NCBI GenBank assembly: GCA_938024995.1
Contig: CALJDU010000024.1
Coordinates: 1 to 64,000, forward strand
Source of the DNA: an uncultured bacterium
GTDB taxonomy: Bacteria > Myxococcota_A > Polyangia > Polyangiales > Houyiibacteriaceae
Reading direction: 5' to 3'
Length of the DNA: 64,000 nucleotides
Positions within the stretch are counted from its first letter, which is position 1. Every line of letters starts with the position of its first letter. A program made the position numbers and the translations under genes. Positions 35,056 through 44,728 of this stretch are shown here, one piece after another. The notes beneath the pieces were generated by a model. That model saw only the letters and a program-made list of their open reading frames with translations, ran no database searches and was not told the origin of the DNA.

Positions 35056-35303
35056 TCAACCCGCGCACACGCCCGTGTCACATACCAAGCAGCCGTCCCG
35101 GTCTCCGCGCGGCGCGCCGCTCACCCGCCGCCGCTGTCATCGCAGGCACCGGAGTCACATGTCGAGCAACCACGGGGCGCGCCGCTGACCGCACGCACAT
35201 GCCTTCGCTTCCGGGCTCGCCGCGCACGTTGCAGGTGCCGGCGCAAGCGCGCTCGCAGCAGACTCCGTCGACGCCGTGACCGGTGCCGTCGCAGTGCTCA
35301 TTC
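35056..35303 (-). pseudogene. Truncated, frameshifted Cys-rich surface-protein gene
   Basis: Leftward frames encode GVDGVCCERACAGTC and GEPGSEGMC, then a one-base shift gives VSGAPRGCSTCDSGACDD, and another gives VSGAPRGDRDGCLVCDTGVC followed by a stop at 35056. The VSGAPRG repeat and Cys spacing match Cys-rich proteins of Polyangia-type myxobacteria (CC-x3-C, PGSEG-x-C). The 5' part is missing exactly where the 88-89 bp array begins (35304), so the gene was cut by that array or decayed with it. Confidence 0.65.
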
Positions 35304-35600
35304 GATATTCTTTGTTTCCGCACCTGCGGCGCCATCGCCGCGCGTTCTCCGCTGCGCTCCGGAACCCGCGCCTGAGCGCCTGTGCGGAAACGATATTCTT
35401 TTGTTTCCGCACCTGCGGCGCCATCGCCGCGCGTTCTCCGCTGCGCTCCGGAACCCGCGCCTGAGCGCCTGTGCGGAAACGATATTCTTTTGTTCCCGCA
35501 CCCGCGGCGCCATCGCCGCGCGTTCTCCGCTGCGCTCCGGAACCCGCGCCTGAGCGCCTGTGCGGAAACGATGTTCTTTTGTTTCCGCTGCGGAAACGAC
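35304..35600. repeat. Tandem 88-89 bp repeat array with palindromic junctions
   Basis: Three nearly identical units begin at 35304, 35392 and 35481 and a fourth, shortened one at 35570. Each unit begins GATATTCTTTTGTTTCCGCA and ends GTGCGGAAAC. At every junction the arms GTGCGGAAAC and GTTTCCGCAC enclose an 11-base AT-rich loop (35382-35412, 35471-35501, 35560-35590), so the units meet in hairpins. The last unit is collapsed to GTTTCCG-CTG-CGGAAAC (35581-35597). All six frames across it are open but shift between units, so it is not protein coding. It is not a CRISPR (units, not spacers, are repeated). Together with the truncated gene it fills the 35023-35661 gap. Confidence 0.9.
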
Positions 35601-35661
35601 ATCACACTCTTTTTGACCGTCGCTGGATGCTCGCGGCGACCTGCGGTCTACTGTGGTCGTG

Positions 35662-37176
35662 ATGCGAATCGCGACGATTGCCATCTGCTTCGCGTTGATC
35701 GGCTGCGGAGACGACGACTTCTCGACGCGTCACGACACAGACGTCAGCATGGACGTCTCGACTGAAGACGCCACGACGGACGCGGTCGATGCCGAAGATG
35801 CGTCTCTCTTTGATGCCCATCTCGACACGTCTGCGCCAGACGCGACCGCTCCGCCCGACGCGACTCCGGCCGACGCGACTCCGACCGACGCGACTCCGAC
35901 CGACGCGACTCCGGCCGACGCGACTCCGGCCGACGCGACCGCTCCACCTGACACCACGCGGCCGCCCGACACAACTCCGCCGCCCGATACGACGCCGCCT
36001 CCGGACACCGCGCCCCCACCGCCTGATCCAGCGGCGGAGAATCCGTCGTGTGACGAGAACCACGCCACCATCCTCCGCTTGTACCAAGCGTTCTTCGGTC
36101 GACGTCCCGACGTGTCGGGCGGGAACTACTGGATCGACCAGTACCAAGGCGGGACCACCATCGCCGAGATCGAAACCGCGTTCTCCGTTTCGGCAGAGTT
36201 CCGCGCGGTCTACGGCTCGCTCTCGAACGAGGAGTTCGTCACGCGGGTCTATCGCAACGTGCTCGGCCGCGCTCCGGACGCGAGCGGTCGCGAGTACTGG
36301 CTGGGGCAACTCCGAAGCGGCGCGACGCGGGTCGACGTCATTCGCGCGTTCAGCGCCTCGGATGAGTTTCGCCGCCGCGTTCCCTACGCTGCTTCCGCGT
36401 TCTGCCGCTTCGTCGTCACCCGAACTGCGGGGTACACGCGCCGGCAGGTCGCGCCGAACACGGTCTGGGTGCGCTCCGCCGACGGGAACATCAACGCCGC
36501 GTTCATCGACAAGTCGCGCGGATCACTTCGCGTCCCCCCCGTTCAGCGAACGTCGTCGCCCACGTGCCGTGACCGCAGCATCCCCAGCCTCGTGCACTAC
36601 CGAACCGGACACTTCGGCGGGACCGTCGCGATCAACGGAAACTGGCATGGCTGCTACCTCGCTTCCTACCTCGGGGGGTTCAGCATCTCTGGAGGAGTCG
36701 CGAGCGGTGCCATTGGTGCGGAGACGCGACAGGCCTACGTCGGCGAGTCCGCGAGCGGCGCGTTGATGATCGGGCACTACGCAGACACCGGCGGACGGAT
36801 CCCTACTGGCTTGTCCGAGGCGGTCTCGGGCATGACGCTCGTCGTCAGCGGTGCGCGCTGGCCGCAGACCACGACCGCCACCACAGACCCGACCTACACC
36901 GCGCGGCTCCCGCGGACCGCGGCCGCCAGTGTCTCCGCGGGCTACTTGATCTTGGTCACGGTGGACGGCCGAACCCGAGGCCCCGGGATGACCGGCACTG
37001 AGACCGCAGACCTCTTGATCCGTTTCGGCGCAAATCGCGGGATCATGCTCGACGGCGGTGGATCATCGGCCCTCCACATCGCGGGACGCGGAGTCGTGAA
37101 CGAGCCATCCGACGGGTCCACCCGAGCGGTCGCCAACCAGCTCCTCTACAACGCGCCGAGCGGCTGGCTGGAGTGA
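35662..37176 (+). CDS. Lipoprotein: DUF4214 + phosphodiester glycosidase-like
   Basis: 504 residues from ATG 35662 (GTG 35653 is in frame). Lipobox LIGC (MRIATIAICFALIGCG). Asp/Thr/Pro-rich linker (residues about 40-125) made of 15-bp tandem repeats coding ATPxD units. Two DUF4214-type segments (LYQAFFGRRPDVSGGNYWI, YRNVLGRAPDASGREYWL) come next; these are often repeated in S-layer or calcium-binding surface proteins. The C-terminal half resembles NAGPA/phosphodiester glycosidases with the final GIMLDGGGSSALHIAG motif. Anchored at the cell surface; substrate unknown. Confidence 0.8.
   Translation: MRIATIAICFALIGCGDDDFSTRHDTDVSMDVSTEDATTDAVDAEDASLFDAHLDTSAPDATAPPDATPADATPTDATPTDATPADATPADATAPPDTTRPPDTTPPPDTTPPPDTAPPPPDPAAENPSCDENHATILRLYQAFFGRRPDVSGGNYWIDQYQGGTTIAEIETAFSVSAEFRAVYGSLSNEEFVTRVYRNVLGRAPDASGREYWLGQLRSGATRVDVIRAFSASDEFRRRVPYAASAFCRFVVTRTAGYTRRQVAPNTVWVRSADGNINAAFIDKSRGSLRVPPVQRTSSPTCRDRSIPSLVHYRTGHFGGTVAINGNWHGCYLASYLGGFSISGGVASGAIGAETRQAYVGESASGALMIGHYADTGGRIPTGLSEAVSGMTLVVSGARWPQTTTATTDPTYTARLPRTAAASVSAGYLILVTVDGRTRGPGMTGTETADLLIRFGANRGIMLDGGGSSALHIAGRGVVNEPSDGSTRAVANQLLYNAPSGWLE
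35860..35945 (+). repeat. 15-bp tandem repeat in coding sequence
   Basis: A unit of roughly GACGCGACTCCGGCC is repeated about five times and codes for ATPxD units in the surface-lipoprotein linker. Single-base changes between units (CCGGCC, CCGACC) show gradual divergence. Such tracts can vary in length by slippage. Confidence 0.7.
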
Positions 37177-37290
37177 CGGCGCCGTGGTCTGACGCGAAGT
37201 CTCCCCGCCTGAACTTTCTTTAGATCGTTCTCAGGTTCGATCCGTCACGTCCAAGGGGGCCGCGCTGCGCCCCCGACTCACGGAGACATC

Positions 37291-38682
37291 ATGAAACGAA
37301 CCCTCGTCCTGGCGGCGCTGATCTTCAGCGGCTGCGCTGCCCCCGCTCACTCTGCGTCCGCCCAAACCGTCGGGGAAATCCCCGCTGGCCACGCTCGCGT
37401 CACCTTTGAAAGCAATGATCCCGCGTGGGTCGATGGCGCGCCCGTTCGGACACGCGTGTACGTCGGCGCAGACGGCGACACCTACGTGGGCGTCTGGATC
37501 GACGCGCCGAACGGACAACAGCAAGAGTTCGTTCGCGCGCCGATGGCGGTTAGCCTCGTCGTCGACACCTCCGGCTCCATGAGCGGCGAGAAGATCCAGA
37601 ACGCGCGGATGGCCGCGGCGAGCCTCCTCGAGACGCTCCACGAAGGCGATATCGTTAGCATCTACGGGTTCTCCAGCGGCGTCATGGAGATCGCTCCACC
37701 GACCCAGCTCAACCGGTCCACGCGTCCGGTCTTGATGGACCGCGTTCGTCGCCTCACCTCCGGCGGCGGTACCAACATGCACGACGGAATGACGATGGGG
37801 ATCTCGCGGATCTCGGAAGCGCCGGCGAGCCACCCTGTGCGTCGCGTGATCTTGATCTCGGATGGTCACGCCAACATCGGCCCGTCGGACCCCGAGACCC
37901 TCGGGAACTTAGCCGCGCGTGGCACCGAGTACGGGATGCAGGTCACCGCGATCGGCGTCGGCCTCGACTATGACGAGACTACGCTCGGCACGCTCGCGGT
38001 GCGGAGCTCGGGGCGGATGTACCACCTTCAGCACTCACACCAGATGGCGACGATTCTCCGCGACGAGGTTCAGCTGCTCGCGCAGACCGTCGCCACGGGC
38101 GCCTACATCGAGGTCGTCCCAGCCGCGGGGGTCGTGATCACTGAAGGCATCACGATGGGGAGTCAGCTGCGGAACGGTCGTCTCCGCATTCCGCTCGGGA
38201 CGATTCACGCGGGGCAGCGCCGAGAGATGCTCTTCCGTGCGCGCGTCGATACCAGCCGCGCCGGTTCACGTGACCTCGCGACCACGCGCCTCGTCTACAC
38301 GAGCGACAACCGCGAGCGCGTGCAGGAACGACCGCTCCGCTACGAGGTCACCCGCAACCGTCGCGCCGCAGAACGCAGCGAGACCCCGCGCGTGGTCGCG
38401 ATGGTGAGCAACCACGAGGCGACCCAAGCCGAGCTTCGCGCCGCTGCTGCGCTCAATCGCGGAGACCAGGTCGCCGCGCAGCGCCAGTACGATTTCGCGG
38501 CCGACGCTCTCGACCGTGGCGCCGCAGCGGCTCCGGCGGCTCCCACGAGCGGCGCGCTTCGTCGTCGCGCGACCCGGGTCCGCGCCGCGAGAACCCGCGC
38601 GTCCTCTGCGATGAGCGCGCGGCAGATGCGAAGCGAGGCGCTCAACACCTGGGACGACGCGATGAGCGCCGAGGGCTTCTAG
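37291..38682 (+). CDS. Lipoprotein with von Willebrand A domain
   Basis: 463 residues. Signal and lipobox FSGC (MKRTLVLAALIFSGC). VWA with the MIDAS in VSLVVDTSGSMSGEKI (about residues 88-102), then RVILISDGHANIG, TAIGVGLDYDETTL. Alpha/beta domain ends near 270; the rest is beta-sandwich and a helical Ala/Arg-rich tail. A GGAG site precedes the ATG by about 6 bases. VWA lipoproteins usually bind a metal-dependent partner. Alone between the glycosidase and a terminator shared with the facing gene. Confidence 0.85.
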   Translation: MKRTLVLAALIFSGCAAPAHSASAQTVGEIPAGHARVTFESNDPAWVDGAPVRTRVYVGADGDTYVGVWIDAPNGQQQEFVRAPMAVSLVVDTSGSMSGEKIQNARMAAASLLETLHEGDIVSIYGFSSGVMEIAPPTQLNRSTRPVLMDRVRRLTSGGGTNMHDGMTMGISRISEAPASHPVRRVILISDGHANIGPSDPETLGNLAARGTEYGMQVTAIGVGLDYDETTLGTLAVRSSGRMYHLQHSHQMATILRDEVQLLAQTVATGAYIEVVPAAGVVITEGITMGSQLRNGRLRIPLGTIHAGQRREMLFRARVDTSRAGSRDLATTRLVYTSDNRERVQERPLRYEVTRNRRAAERSETPRVVAMVSNHEATQAELRAAAALNRGDQVAAQRQYDFAADALDRGAAAAPAAPTSGALRRRATRVRAARTRASSAMSARQMRSEALNTWDDAMSAEGF

Positions 38683-38715
38683 CCGAGCGCGCGAGTCGCG
38701 GAACGCGCAAAACGA

Positions 38716-38748
38716 AACGGCCGCAGCGCGACGAGCGATGCGGCCGTT
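38716..38748. terminator. Bidirectional factor-independent terminator
   Basis: A perfect 10-base stem (AACGGCCGCA and TGCGGCCGTT) with a 13-base loop. Plus-strand: CTCTGTTT follows; minus-strand: TCGTTTT follows. It separates the convergent VWA gene and the TPR gene and should end both transcripts. Confidence 0.8.
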
Positions 38749-38766
38749 CTCTGTTTGCTGGGAGCG

Positions 38767-40104
38767 CTATTCGTCGCGCGGGATCAGTTCGCGCATCTCC
38801 TCGACCGCGCCTTCTCGGATCGCGTTGGCGAGCCGAGCATGCTCTTCCGCGACCTCACCGGTCAACGCGACCGCGACGAGCGCGTGCAGGTCCACCGTTC
38901 GATAGGGAGTGGTCAGCGCGCTCTCCGCGATCGCCGCGGCGTCCGCGAGACGCCCCGCGCGAAGATACGCCTGACCAAGCTGCACCTTCGATTCACCGCT
39001 CGGGCGAAGCTCGTGGTTCCGCTCCGCCAAGCTCACCGCGCGGTCCGGAGCGCCGTGCTCCAAGAAGTGATCGAAGGCGTGACCCGCGAGCGCCTCGGGG
39101 AACTCGCGAAGCCGATCTTCGTAGAGCGCCTCGGCACGCGCGATGAGCGTCGTCGCCTCGGTCTGCTCGACGGGGTTCCCCGCGGCCAGGAGGCCCGCGA
39201 GAGCGCCCATCAGCTCGGGGCTCTCGGTCCGCGCGATCACGTCGCGGTAAATCGCGATCGCTTCGTCGCGACGTCCCAGCTCACCGAGGGTCTCGGCGAT
39301 GTGCTCCTGGACCAGGTACCAACCCGAGAACGCCTCGTCCGCGCGTCGGTAGTGACGAAGCGCGTCTTGATAGGCCGCTGCCTCGAGATCGATCAGCCCG
39401 CGCTGCAGCTCGACCCACGCGATCGTTCGCGCTGCGTCGAAGCGAACGCTCTCTCGGGCGCGGAGCAAAGTGGCGTCGGCCTCTTCACGAAGACCGGTCT
39501 TCCATTGGTAGGAAGCGAAGCGAGCGATGTCGGTCGCGGATGCAGACGGTGCCTCCGCGTTGCGGCGAAAGACCTCCTCGGCCGCGGCGTAGTCACCCTT
39601 GGCGAACGCGATATCAGCGCGAGCAGCCTCGATCGTCTGACGCGTTCGCTCGACGACCACCGCGCCCGCCTCCGCGGCGGCGAGATCTTCTTCGGCCAAG
39701 GCAAACTGATGAAGCGTGGAGCGAAGAGACGCGCGGCCCAAGAAGGGCCCCGCACGCTCAGGAGCGCGCGCGAAGGCGGCCGCGAACAGGCGTCGCGCTT
39801 CGCGAAAATCATCGTAGCGTCCAGAGAGCTGCGCGCGCTGATGACGCGCGGCGGCCGCGGTGCTGAGGTCCAGCCACCCGCTCGCGCGCTCCTCGTGAAA
39901 CGCGATGGTGTGATCGAGACGGGTCAGGGCGGCATCAGCGGCGCTCGCCTCGACGTTCGGGGCCACGGGCGTCACCGGCTGCGTCGTCGCTGGGGCGCTG
40001 AGGTCTGCGCTCTCCGCAGGCGGCTCGTTTGGCGTCGCGCGTTCACATGCCTTCATGGTCGATGAGAACGAAAGGACAATCGAGAGAAACAGAGCGGTCT
40101 TCAT
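38767..40104 (-). CDS. Tetratricopeptide-repeat protein (exported)
   Basis: 445 residues with a signal-like N-terminus (MKTALFLSIVLSFSSTMKA, then CERATP); the site before Cys is not a standard lipobox. The body is TPR-like repeats rich in Ala (ARRLFAAAFARAPERAGPFLG, ALRHYRRADEAFSGWYLVQEHI, DEAIAIYRDVIARTESPELM). Periplasmic or envelope protein with a scaffold role. Facing the VWA gene across a terminator, and about 125 bp from the next gene on the same strand. Confidence 0.8.
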   Translation of the reverse strand: MKTALFLSIVLSFSSTMKACERATPNEPPAESADLSAPATTQPVTPVAPNVEASAADAALTRLDHTIAFHEERASGWLDLSTAAAARHQRAQLSGRYDDFREARRLFAAAFARAPERAGPFLGRASLRSTLHQFALAEEDLAAAEAGAVVVERTRQTIEAARADIAFAKGDYAAAEEVFRRNAEAPSASATDIARFASYQWKTGLREEADATLLRARESVRFDAARTIAWVELQRGLIDLEAAAYQDALRHYRRADEAFSGWYLVQEHIAETLGELGRRDEAIAIYRDVIARTESPELMGALAGLLAAGNPVEQTEATTLIARAEALYEDRLREFPEALAGHAFDHFLEHGAPDRAVSLAERNHELRPSGESKVQLGQAYLRAGRLADAAAIAESALTTPYRTVDLHALVAVALTGEVAEEHARLANAIREGAVEEMRELIPRDE

Positions 40105-40230
40105 ACAGGCCTCGCGAGCGGAACGTTGAGCGGTTGAGTGAGAAGAAGAAAGAGGAAGGAACGGGGAGCAGAAAAGAGAAACGGGCCGACCGTCGAGATA
40201 CGACAGCCGGCCCGCGCTCTCATGTGACGG

Positions 40231-41439
40231 CTAGTGCGCTTCCGCGAGGTACGGGAACTCGGTCCCGAACTCGAGGTCGTTCGCCATCGGGTTGAGCACG
40301 CCGACCAAGGTGGTCGCGCTGTGCGTGGTGAGGTCCAGCAAGATGACCCCGAGCGTCACGTCCATGACCGGGTCCGCCAAGCGGCGCCCGTTCGGGAAGC
40401 CAGCGTCGGCCTCCACGTTGACGGTGATGGTGTCGGGGACGACCAGCGAGACGACCGGGAGGCCCGGGGCGACCTCTTGCGCAACGCAGCTCGGGAGCGA
40501 CGTCGGGTCGGCCGGATCGGACGGGTCCATCGAGCACGGCGTCAGGCCCGCGTCTTCGATGTCGCCGTCGAGGACCGAGTGAAGCCCGCCGAGGTTCTCG
40601 AGGAGCTCGCCCGCGAACACGAGGTCCGCGTCGTCGCTCGGGTCGGCGTCGTTGTAGTCGGTCTTGTTCGTGATCAGCGCGGTCGAAACAGCCGGCATAC
40701 CGACGCGATCGACTCGCGTGTAGGCCGACGGATCGTCGAGGCGGATGTCGAACCCAGCGGTGTCGAGGACACAGGTGGGATCTTCCGGCGCGCCGCCCAT
40801 GGGGCCGGCGTGCGGGCAGTGGGTGTCCGGGCTCATGAAGGCCGGCGCGCCGCCGTGGTAGATGCGGCACTGAACCGAGTCGCCCGCGGTCGCGCCGGGG
40901 AGACCTTCGTCGTTGAACGCGTCACACGCGGTCATGCACTCCGCGGCGTTCGCGTAGAGCGCGTCGCTGCCCTTGCAGGTGTTGTCGAGGTTGTTGCAGT
41001 AGTTCTCGCAGTACGAGCCACAGTTGTCGCCGCCGGTGTATCCGCCCGAGGCGCAGTCTGGAGTCGCGAGTCCAAGGTGCGTGGCGCGGCACGCGATCGT
41101 GTTTCCGGTCGTGTCGCCTTCGGTGCCGGTTTCCCAGATGCCGATCTGCGAACACCAGGTGACGCACTGTTCCATCGTCGTGTAGCCACCGCTCGCGAAG
41201 TCACACGTCGCAAGCGCGGTCGTGCAGTAGCTCTCGCAGGTGATGTCGCCGGTCATCCCGGTGTCTTCGCCACCCGTGTCTTCGCCGCCCGTGTCTTCAC
41301 CCATGCTGGTGTCTTCACCCACGTTGGTGTCTTCGGCGCCGGTGTCGTCGTCTCCGCACGCGACGCTCAACGAGAGCGCGCCGGCGAGGAGGGTCATGAT
41401 CCACTTGTTCATCGTCTTGTTGTTCATGTCAGTCCTCAT
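40231..41439 (-). CDS. Lipoprotein carrying the C-terminal half of a DUF4331 domain
   Basis: 402 residues from ATG 41439. Lipobox SVAC (TLLAGALSLSVAC), an acidic EDTGGEDTG spacer, a Cys-rich middle (SYCTTALATCDFASGGYTT, CESYC and CGSYCENYCNN), then a C-terminal part with the end of DUF4331: LDDPSAYTRVDRVGMPAVST, KTDYNDADPSDDADLVFAGELLENL. The start overlaps the stop of the upstream gene by 4 bases. Together the two genes seem to give two separate pieces of one DUF4331 unit. Likely surface or periplasmic, function unknown. Confidence 0.75.
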   Translation of the reverse strand: MRTDMNNKTMNKWIMTLLAGALSLSVACGDDDTGAEDTNVGEDTSMGEDTGGEDTGGEDTGMTGDITCESYCTTALATCDFASGGYTTMEQCVTWCSQIGIWETGTEGDTTGNTIACRATHLGLATPDCASGGYTGGDNCGSYCENYCNNLDNTCKGSDALYANAAECMTACDAFNDEGLPGATAGDSVQCRIYHGGAPAFMSPDTHCPHAGPMGGAPEDPTCVLDTAGFDIRLDDPSAYTRVDRVGMPAVSTALITNKTDYNDADPSDDADLVFAGELLENLGGLHSVLDGDIEDAGLTPCSMDPSDPADPTSLPSCVAQEVAPGLPVVSLVVPDTITVNVEADAGFPNGRRLADPVMDVTLGVILLDLTTHSATTLVGVLNPMANDLEFGTEFPYLAEAH

Positions 41440-42071
41440 CGCGCCGTGGTGGCCCAGATGTTGTACGGACCCGCTTCGTCGCTGATCTCAGCGATGGGGA
41501 ACTCCGCGACGATCACGTTGATGTTCTGGCCAGCGAAGGCGTCGCGGGCGGGGTTGAACGCGAGGTCGCCCGTCGCGAGCGTCTCGGCGAAACCCTCTCC
41601 ATCAAAGAAGAAAGGATCGTCCATCTGACCGGCGAAGACCTTCGCCTGTCCGGCTTCGATCTGGCTCTGCACGTTGCCGGTGATGGCCGGTCCACCGCCG
41701 GGGATGTTCTGGGCGAGTACGCCCCACTCACCGGCTGCGTTCTGACCAAAGCGGAACCACAGGTCGCGGTCCGGAGAAAGGTCATCGTCGCTATCGTCGA
41801 TGTGGATCCCGTAGAGGACCTCACGGTCGTAGACCGCGTCGGTGCCGGCGGCCTGGGGTCCTGCGTACGTAAGGATGACGACGAGGTTCCCGGCATCGTT
41901 GTGCCACGCGTAGAGATCGCCGATGTCGGCGGAATCCCCAAGCGAGACACGCGGACCGGGGTCGAGGTGATCGGCCGCGTCAGCGGGTGCTGCGTTGAAG
42001 TGGGCGAGCGCGAGTAGGCCCGCGATCATCGCGGTCCCCCCGAGCAGCCCTGCTTTGAGTTTGTAAGTCAC
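41436..42071 (-). CDS. N-terminal half of a DUF4331 protein
   Basis: 211 residues from GTG 42071, chosen because AGGAGG lies 8 bases upstream. Signal peptide (KLKAGLLGGTAMIAGLLALAHFNAAPADA). The mature start HLDPGPRVSLGDSADIGDLYAW and VYDREVLYGIHIDDSDDDLSP match the front half of DUF4331, which is normally a single domain of several hundred residues. It ends at YNIWATTAR. The continuing half is in the next gene (41439-40231). Secreted. Confidence 0.75.
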   Translation of the reverse strand: MTYKLKAGLLGGTAMIAGLLALAHFNAAPADAADHLDPGPRVSLGDSADIGDLYAWHNDAGNLVVILTYAGPQAAGTDAVYDREVLYGIHIDDSDDDLSPDRDLWFRFGQNAAGEWGVLAQNIPGGGPAITGNVQSQIEAGQAKVFAGQMDDPFFFDGEGFAETLATGDLAFNPARDAFAGQNINVIVAEFPIAEISDEAGPYNIWATTAR

Positions 42072-42283
42072 TTGTCTTTCCTCCTGGCAGGTGGGGATAC
42101 GACCTATCACGCAGATCGGATCACCCCCCAAACAACCGCCGGAGTTTTCCCACACCGCCCCCTCCCCTAAACCCGCAAGACTTCAGGAGGTTGTTCGAGA
42201 TTTCCCGGGACTTGCGGACCGACACGATCACCCAAGCGGACGAGGCTTGTTAGACCGAGGGATCAAGAAGTACATAAGCGTTC

Positions 42284-43645
<1,362 letters not shown>

Positions 43646-43761
43646 TCCTTGGGGGCTTTTGCGAGCTCTCCGCCTTCGCCGTTCCAAACGTACGCTTCGC
43701 GAACGCTCTCGACTTCGACGTGATCCGCACGTCGCGCGGCGCCCGTGATAGTTAAGCGGGG

Positions 43762-44718
43762 GTGAGCAATGACGTCCCCAATCTCGCGATCTTCTGCGAC
43801 TTCGAAAACGTCGCCATCGGCGTTCGCGATGCGCGCTACGAGAAGTTCGATATCCAGTTGGCGCTTGAGCGGATCCTCGACAAGGGGAGCGTCGTCGTCA
43901 AAAAGGCGTACGCGGATTGGGATCGTTACAAGACGAGTAAGCGCGGCCTCCACGAGGCGAGCTTTGAGCTCATCGAGATCCCGCACGTCTCGATCTCGGG
44001 GAAGAACTCCGCCGATATCCGGCTCGTCGTCGACGCGCTCGACCTTTGCTACACGAAGGAGCACCTCGACGGCTTCGTGATCATCAGCGGCGACAGCGAC
44101 TTCTCTCCGCTCGTCAGCAAGCTGCGCGAGAACAACAAGCGCGTCATCGGGATGGGCGTCAAGAACAGCAGCTCCAACCTGCTGGTCGATAACTGCGACG
44201 AGTTCATCTACTACGACGACCTGGTCCGTGGCCGACGCAAGAAGTCGAGCAAGCGCAAGCCGCGACGGCGCGGTCCCCGCCGAGATGACGAGCGCCTCAC
44301 GGAGAAGGTGGAGCGGCCGGAAAAAACCACCGAGAAGATCTCGGCCGACAAGAGCGCGCCCGACAAGAGCGCCGACAAGCCCACCACCAGCGACAAGTCC
44401 ATCACCAGCGACAAGCCCACCGGCGACCCAAGCGGCGTAAAGCCCTCGGCCGCCGACAGCGACGGCGATCCGGAAAAGGCGATCGAGCTCGTGCTCGAGA
44501 CCGTCGAGCGGCTCTTCCGCGATCGCGACGGAAACCTGTGGGGCTCGATGGTCAAGCAGGTCATCAAGCGGAAGAAGCCCCACTTCTCGGAGAGCTACTT
44601 TGGCTACCGCACGTTTAACCAGCTGCTCGAAGACGCGGCGTCGCAAGAGAAGCTCGAGATCGAGAAGGACGCCAAGTCAGGCGGCTACGTGATCATGGGC
44701 TTCGGCAAGAACGCCTGA
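43762..44718 (+). CDS. NYN-domain (PIN-like) protein with C-terminal OST-HTH/LOTUS
   Basis: 318 residues from GTG 43762. NYN/PIN-like ribonuclease: FCDFENVAIG (Asp), SADIRLVVDALDLC and IISGDSDFSPLV carry the acidic residues. A long Lys/Ser/Asp linker (about 155-235) with DKS/DKP repeats, then an OST-HTH/LOTUS-like segment (ETVERLFRDRDGNLWGSMVKQVIKRKKPHFSESYFGYRTFNQLL). The combination suggests RNA binding and cleavage. Neighbour is a PP2C-like protein 10 bp downstream. Confidence 0.88.
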   Translation: MSNDVPNLAIFCDFENVAIGVRDARYEKFDIQLALERILDKGSVVVKKAYADWDRYKTSKRGLHEASFELIEIPHVSISGKNSADIRLVVDALDLCYTKEHLDGFVIISGDSDFSPLVSKLRENNKRVIGMGVKNSSSNLLVDNCDEFIYYDDLVRGRRKKSSKRKPRRRGPRRDDERLTEKVERPEKTTEKISADKSAPDKSADKPTTSDKSITSDKPTGDPSGVKPSAADSDGDPEKAIELVLETVERLFRDRDGNLWGSMVKQVIKRKKPHFSESYFGYRTFNQLLEDAASQEKLEIEKDAKSGGYVIMGFGKNA

Positions 44719-44728
44719 ACGAGACGGC

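Noticed and set aside
35304..35600. Repeat array as a CRISPR array
   Set aside because: Whole 88-89 bp units repeat without variable spacers, and no cas genes lie near it.
35298..35684. Frames open across the repeat array as a repeat protein
   Set aside because: Unit length is mostly 89 (not divisible by 3), so the frame changes between units; openness is due to lack of stop codons in GC-rich repeats.
38755..40065. Rightward 436-codon frame opposite the TPR gene
   Set aside because: No motif, Arg-rich, and begins inside the terminator region; the leftward TPR protein has clear repeats.
40234..41628. Rightward 464-codon frame across the DUF4331 genes
   Set aside because: Val/Arg/Gly low-complexity translation, antisense to two genes with signal peptides and DUF4331 motifs.
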